Source: Viscum album (lineage: Eukaryota > Streptophyta > Magnoliopsida > Santalales > Viscaceae). Taken from it: a DNA stretch of 64,000 bases. The stretch spans positions 1,178,001 through 1,242,000 of the forward strand of contig CAUJRU010000137.1 of NCBI GenBank assembly GCA_963277665.1. Direction: 5' to 3'. The notes below the pieces were generated by a model. That model had not been told where the DNA came from and made no database searches. It saw nothing but the letters and a program-made list of their open reading frames with translations. The stretch's first letter is position 1. Every line of letters starts with the position of its first letter. Position numbers and translations under genes: made by a program. Positions 35,467 to 46,813 of the stretch are shown here, piece by piece.

Positions 35467-36329
35467 TTTAAGATACCAAACTTTTCTGAAGATTTCTTGA
35501 GCTTGTTTTCAGTCACTTTTTTGTGTATATATATTTTTTATTTTATCTTAGGATAATTTTAGTGAATTTTTGAAGATTTTGAAGGGATTTTTGGAAGTTC
35601 ATGGTTGTAACCCATTTTTTCCAAACCATGCGCCCTTCCCTTGTAAACTGTGTAATCCCAGATAGAGAGGCATTTCACAGATGAAGTATATTTTTTCAAA
35701 CTGTGTGCCCACTTAGGAGTAACTAATACCCCCCCCCCTATAGAAGAGGTGCACGGTTTAGGCACACAGTTGGAAAATTGTGCCCTACTTCCCAGTAAAC
35801 CATGCACACGTGATTAATTAATTTGAAAATTGGTTTTAAAATTACTGAACCCCCATAATTTACCCAAAGTCAACCAAAATCATACCTAAATAATTTCACT
35901 TGTTTTTCGTGGTTTCTAGATTAATTCCTAGGGATATTGACTCTATTATCGATGATTTTAGGTCCAAATTGAAGATCTACACCTCTCCTAGTAAGAGATT
36001 CTCATCCTATGTGTTTTCATTTCTCTAATTTCTCCATTTACAGATAAAAAGGGGATAGTTTTCATAAATTTATGATAGAACTAGATCTATGTTTTGATAG
36101 ATATTGTTGGTTTGATCTTGGTACTCACTTTCAGATCTATATCCTGTTATTCGTTGTGATCTTGATGGTTTTGCTTCATTTGGGGGATTTTCTTTGGTGA
36201 GAAATTGTCAACAACCTTGAGGTGGGTTTTCTCCATTCAATTCCCATAGTATTTATTCTAATTATGTGTATGCATTTTTAGATTTCAATTAGCATGTTTG
36301 GAAATTAATCCTTGAATTGAATAAATTAA

Positions 36330-36680
36330 TTGATTAATTAGTTTATGAAAAAATGGAATTATATTAATTAATTGGTGAACTAATTAACCGAATGTTGTGG
36401 TTATGCAATTGATGGAGTTAGATTAATTAATTGGTTAATTAATTATTGGAATGTGAGATTGTAAAATTTATGGGATATTAGGATTAGGGAAATTGATTAA
36501 TTAATTAGTGAATTAATTAATGGGGTATTAGAATTGTGAAATTTGAGTAATTAATTGGTGAATTAATTAATGGGGTATTGGGATTTTTAAAGTTGATTAA
36601 TTAATTGGTGAATTAATTAATGGGATATAGAAATTGTGTAATTTGATTAATTAATTATTTAATTAATTAATGGGTTAAAG
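36330..36680 (+). repeat. 50-bp minisatellite rich in TTAATTAATT (5' LTR copy)
   Basis: About six units of roughly 50 bp, each with the core TTAATTGGTGAATTAATTAATGGG. The AATTAATT blocks are self-complementary, so each unit can form a short hairpin. The same array lies in the 3' LTR at 45190-45540. Confidence 0.85.
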
Positions 36681-36839
36681 TTTTATACATTTTAAATGAG
36701 GTGATATGGTTTAATGTTGAATTACTCATTTTATTACATGTGATTAAAGTATTGAATCATGATTTTTCTTGATTATTGGAATGGTATATCATGATGTGAA
36801 TTATGATAAGAGGGTAAATGTTGATTAACCTTGATTTAT

Positions 36840-37090
36840 TTGATATTATGATATGTGTGATAAAGTTTTATAAGATAGGGATTGAGGCTCCAAATACCCA
36901 TATGTGTGATAAATTTTTCTAGGATAGGGAATGAGGCTTCAAATACCCATAAGTGTGATAAATATGTGGGGGGAATGGAAAAAATCTCTAAATAAACATA
37001 TAAGATAGAGAGTGTGGGACATCTAATGAGGCTCTAAATACCCATGTCACATTCATGTGTGTAAAAGGGATTGAATCTTGGAATTCCCAC
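36840..37090 (+). repeat. GAGGCTCCAAATACCCA minisatellite (5' LTR copy)
   Basis: Several imperfect units of about 50 bp built on GGGATTGAGGCTCCAAATACCCATATGTGTGATAAA. They are fewer and more degenerate than in the 3' LTR. Confidence 0.8.
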
Positions 37091-37907
37091 GAGATGTTAG
37101 ACATGATGTTCAACATAAATGAGATTTTCATTGGACTTTGATTCCAATTATCCATATTATAAATTTAAATGAAATGATAATTGATAACCACAGTATTGTG
37201 ATATGTGATATACCTTGGGAATAGTTCAAACTCTGGAAAGGGATGAAGCTGGTATGGATGGTTTGAGTGTCCTCAGAAACTTGGGGGTTTATGTTGTTAA
37301 TTAAAGAAGAATTTAAAATGTAAAAAATATTTAGTTATGAATTTTACTTTTTTATTTATACAATAAAATAACATTTTATTTACTAGAAATTGTTTTAGAC
37401 ACTGTTGGTGGTGGCCTACTGATTTGTAATAACACCATACTTGGGTAGCATGATTGGTACAAAAAATACTTCATGTTTACGGAATATGATAAGGGAAAGG
37501 GCCCTATGTAGATGAATGAGTCGGGATGGAACATGGATTAGGGAACTACACTTGGTGTCAAGACCAACTTGGGGGAGTTATCAGTGTATTTAATTTTTAG
37601 TTTTAATTTTGACACTTGAAATGTATTTGGCATGAGATATATACCATTTAGTTTTGTATATTTTATTTCTTGTTTTGTTCATCATGTGATACTGGTTTGG
37701 TTTGGTAATTGGTTACAACTTTTGGATAATATAATTTATTTTCACTATTGTGCCTATTTGATAAAGAGTTTATAGTCTCCCCGTGATCTATATTAGAACT
37801 TCGCTTCTAGTCAGAAGGCTTTGGAATACGGGGAGGTGATCCTGAGGTCATGTGACCAACCAGCTTGGGGAACCAATGTGTGGAACCTAGGTCAAAATGT
37901 TAAAAAC

Positions 37908-37919
37908 TGGTATCAATAG
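37908..37919 (+). promoter_or_regulatory. Gypsy-B primer-binding site
   Basis: TGGTATCAATAG starts 3 bp after the 5' LTR and matches the initiator-Met site TGGTATCAGAGC at ten of twelve bases. Confidence 0.75.
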
Positions 37920-38779
37920 AGGTTTTATTTTATTTTATTTTTTATATTATAATTTGGAAAATGAATACATGAGAATAGTATGAGTTGGGATTTATTTAAG
38001 AGATTTTTAATGGGATTAGAAAACCCATGTATGAGGTCAAAAGCCAAGTAACTATGGTGGGATTACTATATTAATGTGTGTTGTGACAGTTGATGCTACT
38101 TTCCCTCGAGTGGTGAACTTGTTGTGTGATGAGATTATTTTTTCTGAGATCTTATGAGATTTTAATTTTTTCATGGTAAGGCATGATGGTTTTGTATTCC
38201 TACATTAATATAGGAACTCTGTATTTTTTGTAACATGCATCATTTTTAGGCATGCATGGTAAAATGGGTTTTGGGTAAGTTGTTTTAATGAAAGTTTTTT
38301 TCTTTTCTTATGTGTTTTAAAAGAAAAAGGTTCCTAATATAAAATTATAACTTTGAAATGATGAAAAATGTGGAAAATGGGTGTCTGTTAAGAAACATGA
38401 ATAATGAGTATGTGTTCACCCATTGTTAACCTAGACCTGGATAAGGGACAATTAATGGAAATGATAACACCTTGGTTTTGACCATGTTGTAGGGTTTTGG
38501 GGAATGACTTATTATGTATTATTATGAATCCCTATTACTTTTTGTGATAATAATGTTATGAAAGGTTTCCTGAGACATTTTTTTTTCATTGTAGAGATAT
38601 TCCTCCATGATGATGCTTGTTGAGGGGAAGAAAAGAGGACATGGATAGATATATTCCTCTAGTAGTGGAAACTGAGTCACTAATAGTGCCATGTGAGGAA
38701 GTAGGGGAGTGGTTCTTTGATATTTCTCTGGATTCATGTAGTTTATAGAGAGATACCCAGAGTGGGTTTTGAAGAGTTT

Positions 38780-39460
38780 GTCCAACCTGCCACGAGAGTT
38801 TCAGTTACTGCACCCTTTGACTTTCACCAGAGAGGGTGGACCAGAGGTATCCGAGTTCTGGATTGAGTCCACCCAGACTATACTTGACCATTTAGATAAT
38901 TGTACTAGAAATATATTTCTGTTGGTTACTTAGTTGTTATGAGGATCAATGAAGCGCTGGTGGGATGTTCATGCTTGTACTAAGAATGTATATGGTTTGT
39001 TATAGATGGAATTTTTGGAGAAGTTCATGGATTACATTTATCCAGATCCACTAAGATAGGAGGGTAAAAAATTTCATGAGGTTAACGCAAGGGAGTATGT
39101 TAGTTATGGAATGTTATGGTTTCTTTACAAACATGCATCACTTTTTTCACCAGTGAAGGTGGTAAGGAATTTCTAGGATGGTCTTAAAAGTTATATTAAG
39201 ACCCAAATTAGGTAAGTTTTCCATGGTTTTGGATTAGGCTCCCATAGCCGAGGGGAAACTAAGGGTAGCTTCCAGTGGAGGAAAGGTGCACTCTACTAGA
39301 AGATCAAGATTTATGTCTTCCAAGGGTCTGAAGTGTTGTTATGATAATTCTGACCAATGTTTTGAAAGTAATAGTGGACATGGGGAAGGTTTAGTCACAT
39401 AGGATATCACCCAAGTCCTTTTAAACTAGTGTTGTGGGTTGGGACAATATCATAGACATT
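38780..39460 (+). pseudogene. Gypsy-B Gag remnant
   Basis: Readable blocks are EFQLLHPLTFTREGGPEVSE followed by FWIESTQTILDHL, at about 38793-38890. They match the gypsy Gag opening F-x-x-x-x-P-P-x-F-x-G-x-x-x-P-x-x-A-x-x-W-x-x-x-x-x-x-x-F. Next, MEFLEKFMDYIYPDPLR (about 39008-39060) and VNAREYVSYGMLWFLYKHA correspond to FxxxFxxxYFPxxxR...LxQGxMxVxEYxxxFxxLxxYAP, and DGLKSYIKTQI to FxxGLxxxIR. Internal stops are frequent. In a working element this protein forms the particle that packages the RNA. Confidence 0.7.
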
Positions 39461-39779
39461 TTTACTAATCACCAGTAGAGTGATGATATTGTGGAGGGGT
39501 GGAACATCTACACAGGTTATGAAATAACCCATGAAAGATGGGTGGTGATGGAGCAGTTAGTTGGAACCAAATTTTGCGAAGGAGATCTTACACACTGTAC
39601 CAGATTGGAAGTTGTAGTTATACTAGTTGTGGATGTAGAGGAAGTGGACATGGTGGTTTTGGGAAAGAGAATCCATATTAGGATATTGGTGCATCTTAGG
39701 GGACTCAAAATGAAACATATGGAAGAGGAGTTGGATAGTTACATGTCATTCATCCTACACTGGAGGATAGCAAGGATAG

Positions 39780-40260
39780 GCCTTTAATAATCATAGGTAC
39801 TATTCTTGTAGATTCTACGCTTTCTAGTTCCTTATTTGATAATGGTTCCCATCATTTTTTTATATATACACATATTGTTAATGGTTTTATCCTTGAGGTG
39901 CATATTGTGAGAAGAGTTTTAAAGATATAAACACATTTGGGATTATGATCAAGAGACATCTATTTGTGTAAGGGGTGTTCTCTCAAGGTTTGGGAGTATC
40001 TCTTTAGTTGGTATATTTACATCCTTGACATGTCATTCTTTGAGCTAATTGTGGGCATGAACTAGTTAGTGGAATATCTGGACCACATTGATTGTTACCA
40101 AAGGATAATGACTTTTATTCATCTTTAGGGTGACATTTATGTACATTGTGAAGAGTGGGATATTAAGGCAGATTGAGTAAGGCTAATTCATCTGCAACTG
40201 GGGGAGCTCACCACCTAGGTTTCTAGTATTTTTCTATATGATAGAGGTGTAAAGAAGGAT
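39780..40260 (+). pseudogene. Gypsy-B protease remnant
   Basis: After a low-similarity linker, the plus strand reads LVDSTLSSSLFDNGSHHFF at about 39810-39860. This is where gypsy proteases have (VLIDTGASHSF), and the active D-T-G-A is D-N-G-S here. Further on comes ELIVGMN-stop-LVEYLDHIDC (family VILGMDWLxxYxAxIDC). The substrate-cleaving Asp codon survives but its Thr does not. Heavily frameshifted. Confidence 0.65.
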
Positions 40261-41000
40261 ATATTTCCACCCATAGTGAAGATATTCCATGAAGTTTTTC
40301 CTAAATACTTTTCAAGGGATCTACCTGAGAGAGATGTGGAGTTTCAAATTGAGCTCATTATGGGGGATGAGGCAGTTTATTTTCCACCAAGAAAAATGGA
40401 ACCAGTGGAGCTTCAAGAAATTAAAACTCAACTGGAATAGTTGATGGGTAAGGTGTTTATCCATCTGAGAACATCACCTTAGGGTTTTACTATTTTTTCT
40501 AAGAATGATGATGTGACTCTACTCTTATGTTCTGATTATCAGAAATTGAAATTCATAACTGTGAAGAACTGATATCCTCTTCTGCATATCAATGATCTAT
40601 TTAAAAAGTTGAGAGGAGACTGTGTTATATCCAATATCGAGTTGAGATATAGGTATCATTAGTTAAGAGTTATTCCTTCTGATATAATGACTACTACATT
40701 CAGAAGTATTTATATCGTTTACAAGTTTTTTATGATGTTGTTCAGGTTGATGAATGCACCAATAGTTTTTATGGATTTATTGAGACGAATATTGCAATCG
40801 TACCTTGATCAGTTAGTGGTTTTGTTTGTGCATAACATCTTAGTGTACTCCAAGACTCATGATGATGATTCCAAACATCTTTCAATCAACTTGAGTACAC
40901 TAAGAGAGAATCAACTATATGTAAAGCTATCTAAGTGATAGTTTTAGATTAATCAGGTAAACTTCTTGGGTCAAATCATCTTGGAGGAAGGTGTGTCAGT
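40260..41000 (+). pseudogene. Gypsy-B reverse transcriptase remnant, active site FVHN
   Basis: Conserved blocks in order: FHEVFPKYFSRDLPERDVEF (family FxDVFPEDLPGLPPxREVEF), ELQEIKTQLE, SDYQKLKFITVKN-stop-YPLLHINDLF (family CxDYRxLNKVTxKNxYPLPxIDDL) and FFMMLFRLMNAPIVFMDLL. The active-site block LVVLFVHNILVYSKTHDD, with catalytic residues at 40825-40836, normally reads FIDDILVYS. Both metal-binding Asp are lost (V-H-N). HLSINLSTLRENQLYVKLSK, matching HLxxVLxxLRExxLYAKxSK, ends the longest open frame at 40938. Confidence 0.85.
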
Positions 41001-41189
41001 AGACCCAGAGAAGGTCTATGTAGTTTTATCACAGAATCAATCTAAGAATATTTTTGATATTAGTAGAATTATGAGAATTTTAGGGTATTATTCAAGTTTT
41101 ATTAAGGAGTTTTTTCATTTTGAATAACCACTTTCAGGATTGACCTAGAAGGGGATACTTTTTGAATAGTCAGATACATGTGAGAATGA

Positions 41190-41600
41190 TTTCTATGAGC
41201 TAAAGACTCATTTGATAATGATACCAATCCTGACCCTGCCTAAGCCAGTGGAAGATTATATGGTGTTTTGTGATGCTTCTGGGATTGGGATTGGAGTAGT
41301 GTTAATGTAGGGAGATATATTTTTGGTGTATGGGTCTCAATAGTTGAGGCCAAATGATTGGAACAACCCTATGCCAGAACATGAGTTGATAGTAGTGGTT
41401 TATGATTTTATGTATTGGTGGCATTATCTTTTGGGGGAGATGTTTACTGTTTATACTGATCATAAGGTATTAAAGTAAATATTTTCCTACTGATATGTGA
41501 ATCTCAAGTAGTATAGGTGGGTATATTATATGACGTCGTTTTATTTTAAGATAGAATATACAACCAAGAAAAGAAAACAATTTTGATAATGCTTTGAGTA
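41190..41600 (+). pseudogene. Gypsy-B RNase H remnant
   Basis: FYELKTHLIMIPILTLPKPV (family FxxLKxxLTxAPVLxLPxxx) leads into DYMVFCDASGIGIGVVLM-stop, the block carrying the first catalytic Asp. NPMPEHELIVVVYDFMYWWH then matches YPxHDLELAAVVxALxxWRH, and FTVYTDHKVLK matches FxVYTDHKxLKY. The catalytic Asp-Glu-Asp pattern can still be traced. Stops at several points prevent expression. Confidence 0.8.
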
Positions 41601-41825
41601 GTAAAAATAAGACTCAAGTAGTTCATGAGTCTAGCACTGAGTGGAAAATGATGAATTCACTGGTTGAGATGCATGTTGTGGATCAGGAGATCCAGGAGAA
41701 GGTGACTCTCATATTTCTTTTAGTGGAGTCTACTCTTTTCAGCTGGATCAGGGAGAAGGAACCCACTTCTTTTTTTATCATTGTGGAAGGGGGTTCTATG
41801 TACCTAGGGAATGCCAACACTAGTA

Positions 41826-42857
41826 CCTCTGAGCGGCTTCTCTCTCTCACTTGTGGCGGTGGCTAGGGTTTCCGTAGGTCACATTTCCTCTTCCTCATTC
41901 GGTCTGGTTAGGTATCGATTCGGTCTCTTCTAGGTTGGCTCTGACTCGGAGTGGCTAGGCATCGGTGCAGCGTAGTGAAGCTATGGGGAGGTTCGGAGAT
42001 GTTTGTTTTTTGGTGGGGATTGGTGATGCACCAGCTTCCTCTCGGCTCAGCGTGTCCCGACCTTTTCGGCGTCATCGTGTCCTGCTATGGCTGTGACCTT
42101 CTAGGACTATCATGGCCCAGTTGTGTCGACATGCTTCAGGTAAGGCCTAGTGTGATCTTCCTTCTTGGTCGCATTGTTATTATTCCGGTGTGTGGTCTGA
42201 TGTGGCTGGCTTCTTGATTCGGTATGGCATGGCTATGCGATGCCTTTGTCGTGCTTCCGGTGGCTCGAAGATAAATCTGGACCGACTCTAAGGGAGAGGA
42301 TCCTTGTTTCAGCATTTATGGGTTGTTTTTTGTAGGTTTTTTTATTTGGATTTTATTGTGTTAAGATGGATTGGCGTACAATTGGTGATATGTGGGTTGC
42401 TCTGGTATGATTGTATCGGAGTTGTTTGCATTGAATTAGTGGAATGGTCCCTTGTGGACATGGTTTCTGGGCCGCAGCATGGTGGTTCTATTTTCTTGAA
42501 TGGTTTTCTCTTCGAAGGTGGGAATTTTGTGATCTGGATGACATCAGGAATAGAATTTAGAGGAGGTTCCAAAGATGGCACTTCATCTTTGTAGAGGTTT
42601 TTTGGATTTGGTTTTTTTAGAGGGTATAGATTCGGACATCAGATCGGGCTTGTGATTTAACAAAGGACACTTGCTTGCAGATTAGCCTTGCAACGGTGGA
42701 GAACTTCTTCGTGATCAAATTTGGGGGAGGATCAGTTCAATATTTTCATTTTGTTTTTACTCTTTCTTCCTTTGAGTGTGATTGTCCTATGTCGATGATG
42801 TCTTTGGGTTTCCACCCCCTTCATCCCTTAAAAGGGGGATCTATCATATAATAAAAA
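41826..42857 (+). mobile_element. GC-richer LINE-like or processed-transcript insertion in gypsy-B pol
   Basis: Between the RNase H and integrase parts of gypsy-B lies about 1 kb of much higher GC and CpG content. It opens with CTCTCTCTC...GGCTAGGGTTTCCG, typical of plant 5' leaders. It ends with CCCCCTTCATCCCTTAAAAGGGGGATC (a short hairpin), then TATCATATAATAAAAAAA, a 3' A-rich tail. This polarity fits a target-primed retroelement or reverse-transcribed RNA. No LINE endonuclease or reverse transcriptase is readable and no target duplication is clear. A frame at 42304-42594 (96 codons) is not recognised. Start position is approximate. Confidence 0.5.
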
Positions 42858-43019
42858 AATTCATAGGCCCTCAAGACATTGGAGCTAGATCTGGGAGAGG
42901 ATGTATGAGGAATAATAATGTTTAGACATGAGGTAAATCCTTGAAGGTGGGGAGAGACCATCATATTGGACCACAAATGAGGATGAGATCATCTATGTAA
43001 GAAATTGTTCTTTTTTTCT

Positions 43020-43700
43020 ACATATATGTGATAGGATCCGATTCATGAATTTCATGCCTTGAAGTGGGAAGTGCATCTGGGTTTTACCAAAATTTACCAT
43101 GACCTATGATTATAGTATTGGTGCTCAAGCATGAAAAATGAGATAACAGGGTTCGTGACACAATGCTACACTTGTCAACAAGTGAAGGTTGAGCATCAAA
43201 ACCATGGTGGTTTACTATATCCATTTTCCATTCCAGAATGGAAGTGGGTTGAATTTTATAAATACTTTTTGGTGGGTCTTTCAAGGATGACTCAGAAGAA
43301 TGATTCTATTTGGGTGTTAGTGAACCGATTGAAAAAGGAAGCACATTTTTTGCCTATACGAGAGACCTTATCAGTGGATCAGTTGGGAGATTTGTATTTT
43401 TTGGATATTCTCTATCTAAAATGGGTGACAAAAAGAATATTTTTAGACCATGAATCATGTTTTAATTCACAATTTTGGTTGGGATTATAGAATGTTCATG
43501 GAAAATAGGTTTTATTGTGTACAAAATTCCACCCACAGACAGTTGGGAATTCAGAACATACTATTCAGGTGATTAAGGATATGATACGAGCATATTTTCT
43601 AAACATTGATGGGTATTGGGAGAATCACCTAGATTTGGTGGAATTATCCTATAAAAATAGTTCATAGGAATCTATAAATATGGAACCATATGATGCTCCT
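43020..43700 (+). pseudogene. Gypsy-B integrase remnant
   Basis: The zinc-binding block reads IHEFHALKWEVHLGFTKIYH, then the Cys pair CYTCQQ (43131 onward). These fit the H-x3-H...C-x2-C pattern of gypsy integrases. The core has DSIWVLVNRLKKEAHFLPI (family DxIWVxVDRLTKSAHFIPV, where the first catalytic Asp is Asn here). RIFLDHESCFNSQFWLGL matches SDRDxxFxSxFWxxL, and FHPQTVGNSEHTIQVIKDMI matches YHPQTDGQSERTxQxLEDML. The last catalytic Glu is retained as SEHT. One 119-codon stretch is open (43131-43490). Confidence 0.85.
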
Positions 43701-43899
43701 TATGGTAGGCTATGTAGATCACCTCTATGTTGGATGGAGGTAGGTGAGTCAGATTTGTTGAGACTAACTCTCATGAATGTGACTTTAGATCCAGTTCAAC
43801 TAATTCAGAAGCACATAGCTATGGATTAGAGTAGGAAGAATTCATATGCTGATTGATGTTGACGACTGCCAGAGTTTTTAGGGATGATAATTTTTTTTG

Positions 43900-44338
43900 T
43901 GTCACCATGATTGGGTCACCATAGGATACAGAGGTAGGGAAAGATATAGCCCAAGTTTGTTGGATTATTTGAGGTTATAAAGAAAATCAGACTAGTGGTA
44001 TATATATTGACTCTTCCATAGATGTAAAATGATATTCATGATATTTTTCATGTGTCACAGCTTCATCAGTACCACCCTAAACCTTCTCATGTGATCGATG
44101 TGAATGATGTTGAGCTTGAGACTGATGTGTCATTTGAGGAGCATCTAATATGTATGTTAGATTACAGTGAAACAGTGTTACAGGGAAGGGTCGTACTGAT
44201 AGTACATATATTATGGAAACATGGACGTGTTCTAGAGAAAACATGAGAGAGATAAAATATTTTTATCCCATTGTCCTGATATTTTTACTTTGGAATCATA
44301 GAGATTCTAGGGAGTACAGCTCGAGGATGAGCTATTAT
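43900..44338 (+). pseudogene. Gypsy-B integrase C-terminal (chromovirus-type) remnant
   Basis: NDIHDIFHVSQLHQYHPKPS leads a 64-codon open frame at 44052-44246 containing HVIDVNDVELETDVSFEE. It corresponds to the chromovirus block VHxVFHVSxLRxYxxDPSHVI...LxxDLTYEE that precedes the chromodomain. The chromodomain part (family LVKVLWxNHxxEEATWE) is only faintly visible as VLIVHILWKHG. If right, the element was chromatin-targeting. Confidence 0.65.
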
Positions 44339-44350
44339 AAAGTGGAGAGA
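44339..44350 (+). promoter_or_regulatory. Gypsy-B polypurine tract
   Basis: AAAGTGGAGAGA sits directly before the 3' LTR start (TATAAGATC, an altered TGTAAGACC). Such tracts prime second-strand synthesis. Its placement supports the LTR boundary. Confidence 0.75.
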
Positions 44351-45189
44351 TTATAAGATCATGTACTTTTCTAAAGATGTATTGAGATTTTTCAAAGTTA
44401 ATACTTTTCCATGTTTTTAGTATAACTTTTTTTGATTTTATCTTAGGATCATTTGGGTGAAATTTGGATGTTTTTGGAGGGATTTTGGGTATTTCATGGT
44501 TGGCTCATGGTTTTCCTAAACTATGTGCCCTATCATAGAAAACCATATAACCCTAGATAAAGTGAGATTCCATGGATAGTACATGGTTTTTTGATCCTTT
44601 CACCCTCTTAGAAGTAAATATGGCCCCCCTTTAAGAGGCACACAACCTGGAAAACTGTGCACCCGTTCCCAAGAAACCATGCATGTGGGTTTAATTAATC
44701 TGAAAATTTGTTTTAAAATTTCTGAACCCCGAGACATCAACCAAAGACAACCCAACTAGGACCTTAATGATCTATATTGTTTTTAGAGGTTATAAAAACG
44801 ACTCTTAGGTCCCCCGACATCTGTTCTTGATGATTCATGGCCCAGATAGAAGATCTCCACCTATCTTTGTAAGAGATTGTCATCCCATGTGGTTTATTTT
44901 GTTTCCCATAACTTTTTATAGACAAAATGGGATATTTATCCTCCATTTATGATAGATCCAGATATAGGTTTTGATAGATCATATCAGTTTTATCTTAGAC
45001 CTAAGTTTCGAATCGAGATCTGGTTCTTCATAATGATCTTGATAGTTCCACTTAAACAGGGGGATTTCCGTTGGTGATTATTTTTCAATGATCTTGGGGT
45101 AGGTGGTCTCAATTCCATTCCATTATATTTTATTAAAATTTCATGTATACATTTTTAAATACCAATTAGCATGTTCAGAAATTGGGCCT

Positions 45190-45540
45190 TGATTATGAAA
45201 ACAAGGGATTGGATTAATTAATTAATGAATTAATTAACGGAATGTTGTGGTTATGAAATTGATGGAATTATATTAATTAATTATTGAATTAATTAATGTA
45301 ATGTATGAGTATTTTATTAAATAATTGAAGGGATATTAAGATTTTGGAATTTTATTAATTAATTGGCGAATTAATTAATGGGATATTAGAATTTTTTAAT
45401 TGGATTAATTAGTTAGTGAATTGATTAATGGGATATTCGGATTGTGGAAGTTTATTAATTAATTAGTGAATTAATTAATGGTATATTAGTATTTTGGAAT
45501 TTGATAAATTAATTGATGAATTAGTTAATGGATTAGAGGG
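45190..45540 (+). repeat. 50-bp AATTAATT minisatellite (3' LTR copy)
   Basis: Six or so units of about 50-55 bp with core TTAATTAATTGGCGAATTAA. The array is present in both LTRs, so it predates the insertion of gypsy-B and was copied with it. Confidence 0.85.
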
Positions 45541-45699
45541 TTATATGGTTTAAATGATTCAAAATGGTTTAATGGTGAGTTACTCAATTTATTCCATGTG
45601 ATTAAAGAATTAAATCATGATTTTTTTTGATAGTTTGAATGGTATATCATGAATTTAATTATGATAATAGGGTTAATGTTGATTAACCTTGATTTTTAT

Positions 45700-46000
45700 G
45701 ATATTGTGATATGTGTGATAAATGTGTGTGGGACTGGCATCGAGGCTCCAAATACCCATATGCATGATAAATACATGTGGGATTGGGAATGAGACACCAA
45801 ATATCAATATTCCTGAAAAATGTGTGCATGATAGGGATTAAGGCTCCAAATAGCCTTATGTGTGATGAATTTGTGTGGGATATGGAATGAGGCTCCAAAT
45901 ACCCATATGAGAGAGTAAGTGTGGGACATAGACTAAGGATCCAAATACCCATGTGACATTGAGGTGTGGGATAGGGACCGAGGCTCCAAATACCCACATG
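45700..46000 (+). repeat. GAGGCTCCAAATACCCA minisatellite (3' LTR copy)
   Basis: Six units of about 50 bp, for example GAGGCTCCAAATACCCATAT at 45742. The unit contains an open complementary frame, which explains a 104-codon minus-strand frame at 45683-45997 made of repeated MGIW-like and YLEP-like words; that is not a gene. Confidence 0.85.
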
Positions 46001-46813
46001 GATTTAGACATGACGTTCTACTCCTAGGATTTTGGAATTGGACTATGGATCCAATTGGACTTGTTATGAATTTAAATGAAAATATAATTGATAACCACAG
46101 TATTGTGATATGTGATATCTATTGAGAATAGTTCAGACTCTGGAATGGACCGAAGAAGGTATTGATGATTTAGGTGTCCTCAAGGACATGGGGGTTTATG
46201 TGGTTAATTAAAGAATAATTGAAAATGTGATAACTATTTACTTATACAGTTCACTTTATTCTTTATACAATAACATACACTATTATTGACTAGATATTAT
46301 TTTAGATGATATTGTTGGTGGCCTGCTGATTTTTACTCACACAATACTAGGGATTCCTAATTAGTACCCAAATTGAATTCATATTTACTGTACAATATAA
46401 GGTCAAGGGACCTATATTGATGGTTGAGTTAGGATGAAGCATAGATGGGGGAACAATACTTGGTTCTAGGACCCACTTGGGGTTGTTTTCTATGTATTTA
46501 CTTTTGGGTTTTCATTTTCATACTCGACAGATATTTGGGATGAAATATCTATTTTTTAGTTTTGGATACTGTATTTCTTATTTTTTTTCATCATGTGATG
46601 CTGGTTATGTTTGGTTACTAGTTATATCTTTTTGTTAATCATGTTTTTTTATGCTACTGTGCTACTTAGATAAAGAGGGTATAGTCTCCCCATGATTGAT
46701 ATTGGACCCTCACTACTAGTCGATAGCCTTTGGTGTATGGTGAGGAGAACCTAAGATTATGTGACTGACTGGATTGTGGCATCAGTGTGTGGCACCCATG
46801 ACAAGACATTACA

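Larger units (their letters stand above)
35467..37904 (+). repeat. Gypsy-B 5' LTR
   Basis: Aligned with the 3' LTR from TTTAAGATACC to GTTAAA. Landmarks shared with the partner are an ACTTTTCT.AAGAT start block, the GAGGTGCACGGTTT/GAGGCACACAACC block, an AATTAATT minisatellite, a GAGGCTCCAAATACCCA minisatellite and a closing GTGTGG.ACC block. A homopolymer of nine C lies near 35730. Confidence 0.85.
35467..46813 (+). mobile_element. Gypsy-B: complete-length but dead Ty3/gypsy element
   Basis: Two LTRs of about 2.44 kb (35467-37904 and 44352-46813) flank a primer-binding site, Gag, protease, reverse transcriptase, RNase H, integrase and a C-terminal region, all plus strand. Reverse transcriptase before integrase is the Ty3/gypsy order. 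The C-terminal HDIFHVSQLHQYHPKPSHVI tail and long LTRs suggest a Tekay/Del-like chromovirus, an inference. LTRs differ at roughly a quarter of positions by eye, so insertion is ancient. Flanking 5-mers TAGAT and CACAT match at only three positions, so no target duplication can be claimed. A GC-richer insertion interrupts pol at about 41.83-42.86 kb. Confidence 0.85.
44352..46813 (+). repeat. Gypsy-B 3' LTR
   Basis: 2462 bp, collinear with 35467-37904. Contains the AATTAATT array at 45190-45540 and the GAGGCTCCAAATACCCA array at 45700-46000. Ends GACATTACA, close to the canonical GTCGTTACA LTR end of plant gypsy elements. Confidence 0.85.

Noticed and set aside
45683..45997. 104-codon minus frame of repeated GYLEP-like words
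   Set aside because: Shadow of the 50-bp GAGGCTCCAAATACCCA minisatellite; frame continuity follows from the repeat.
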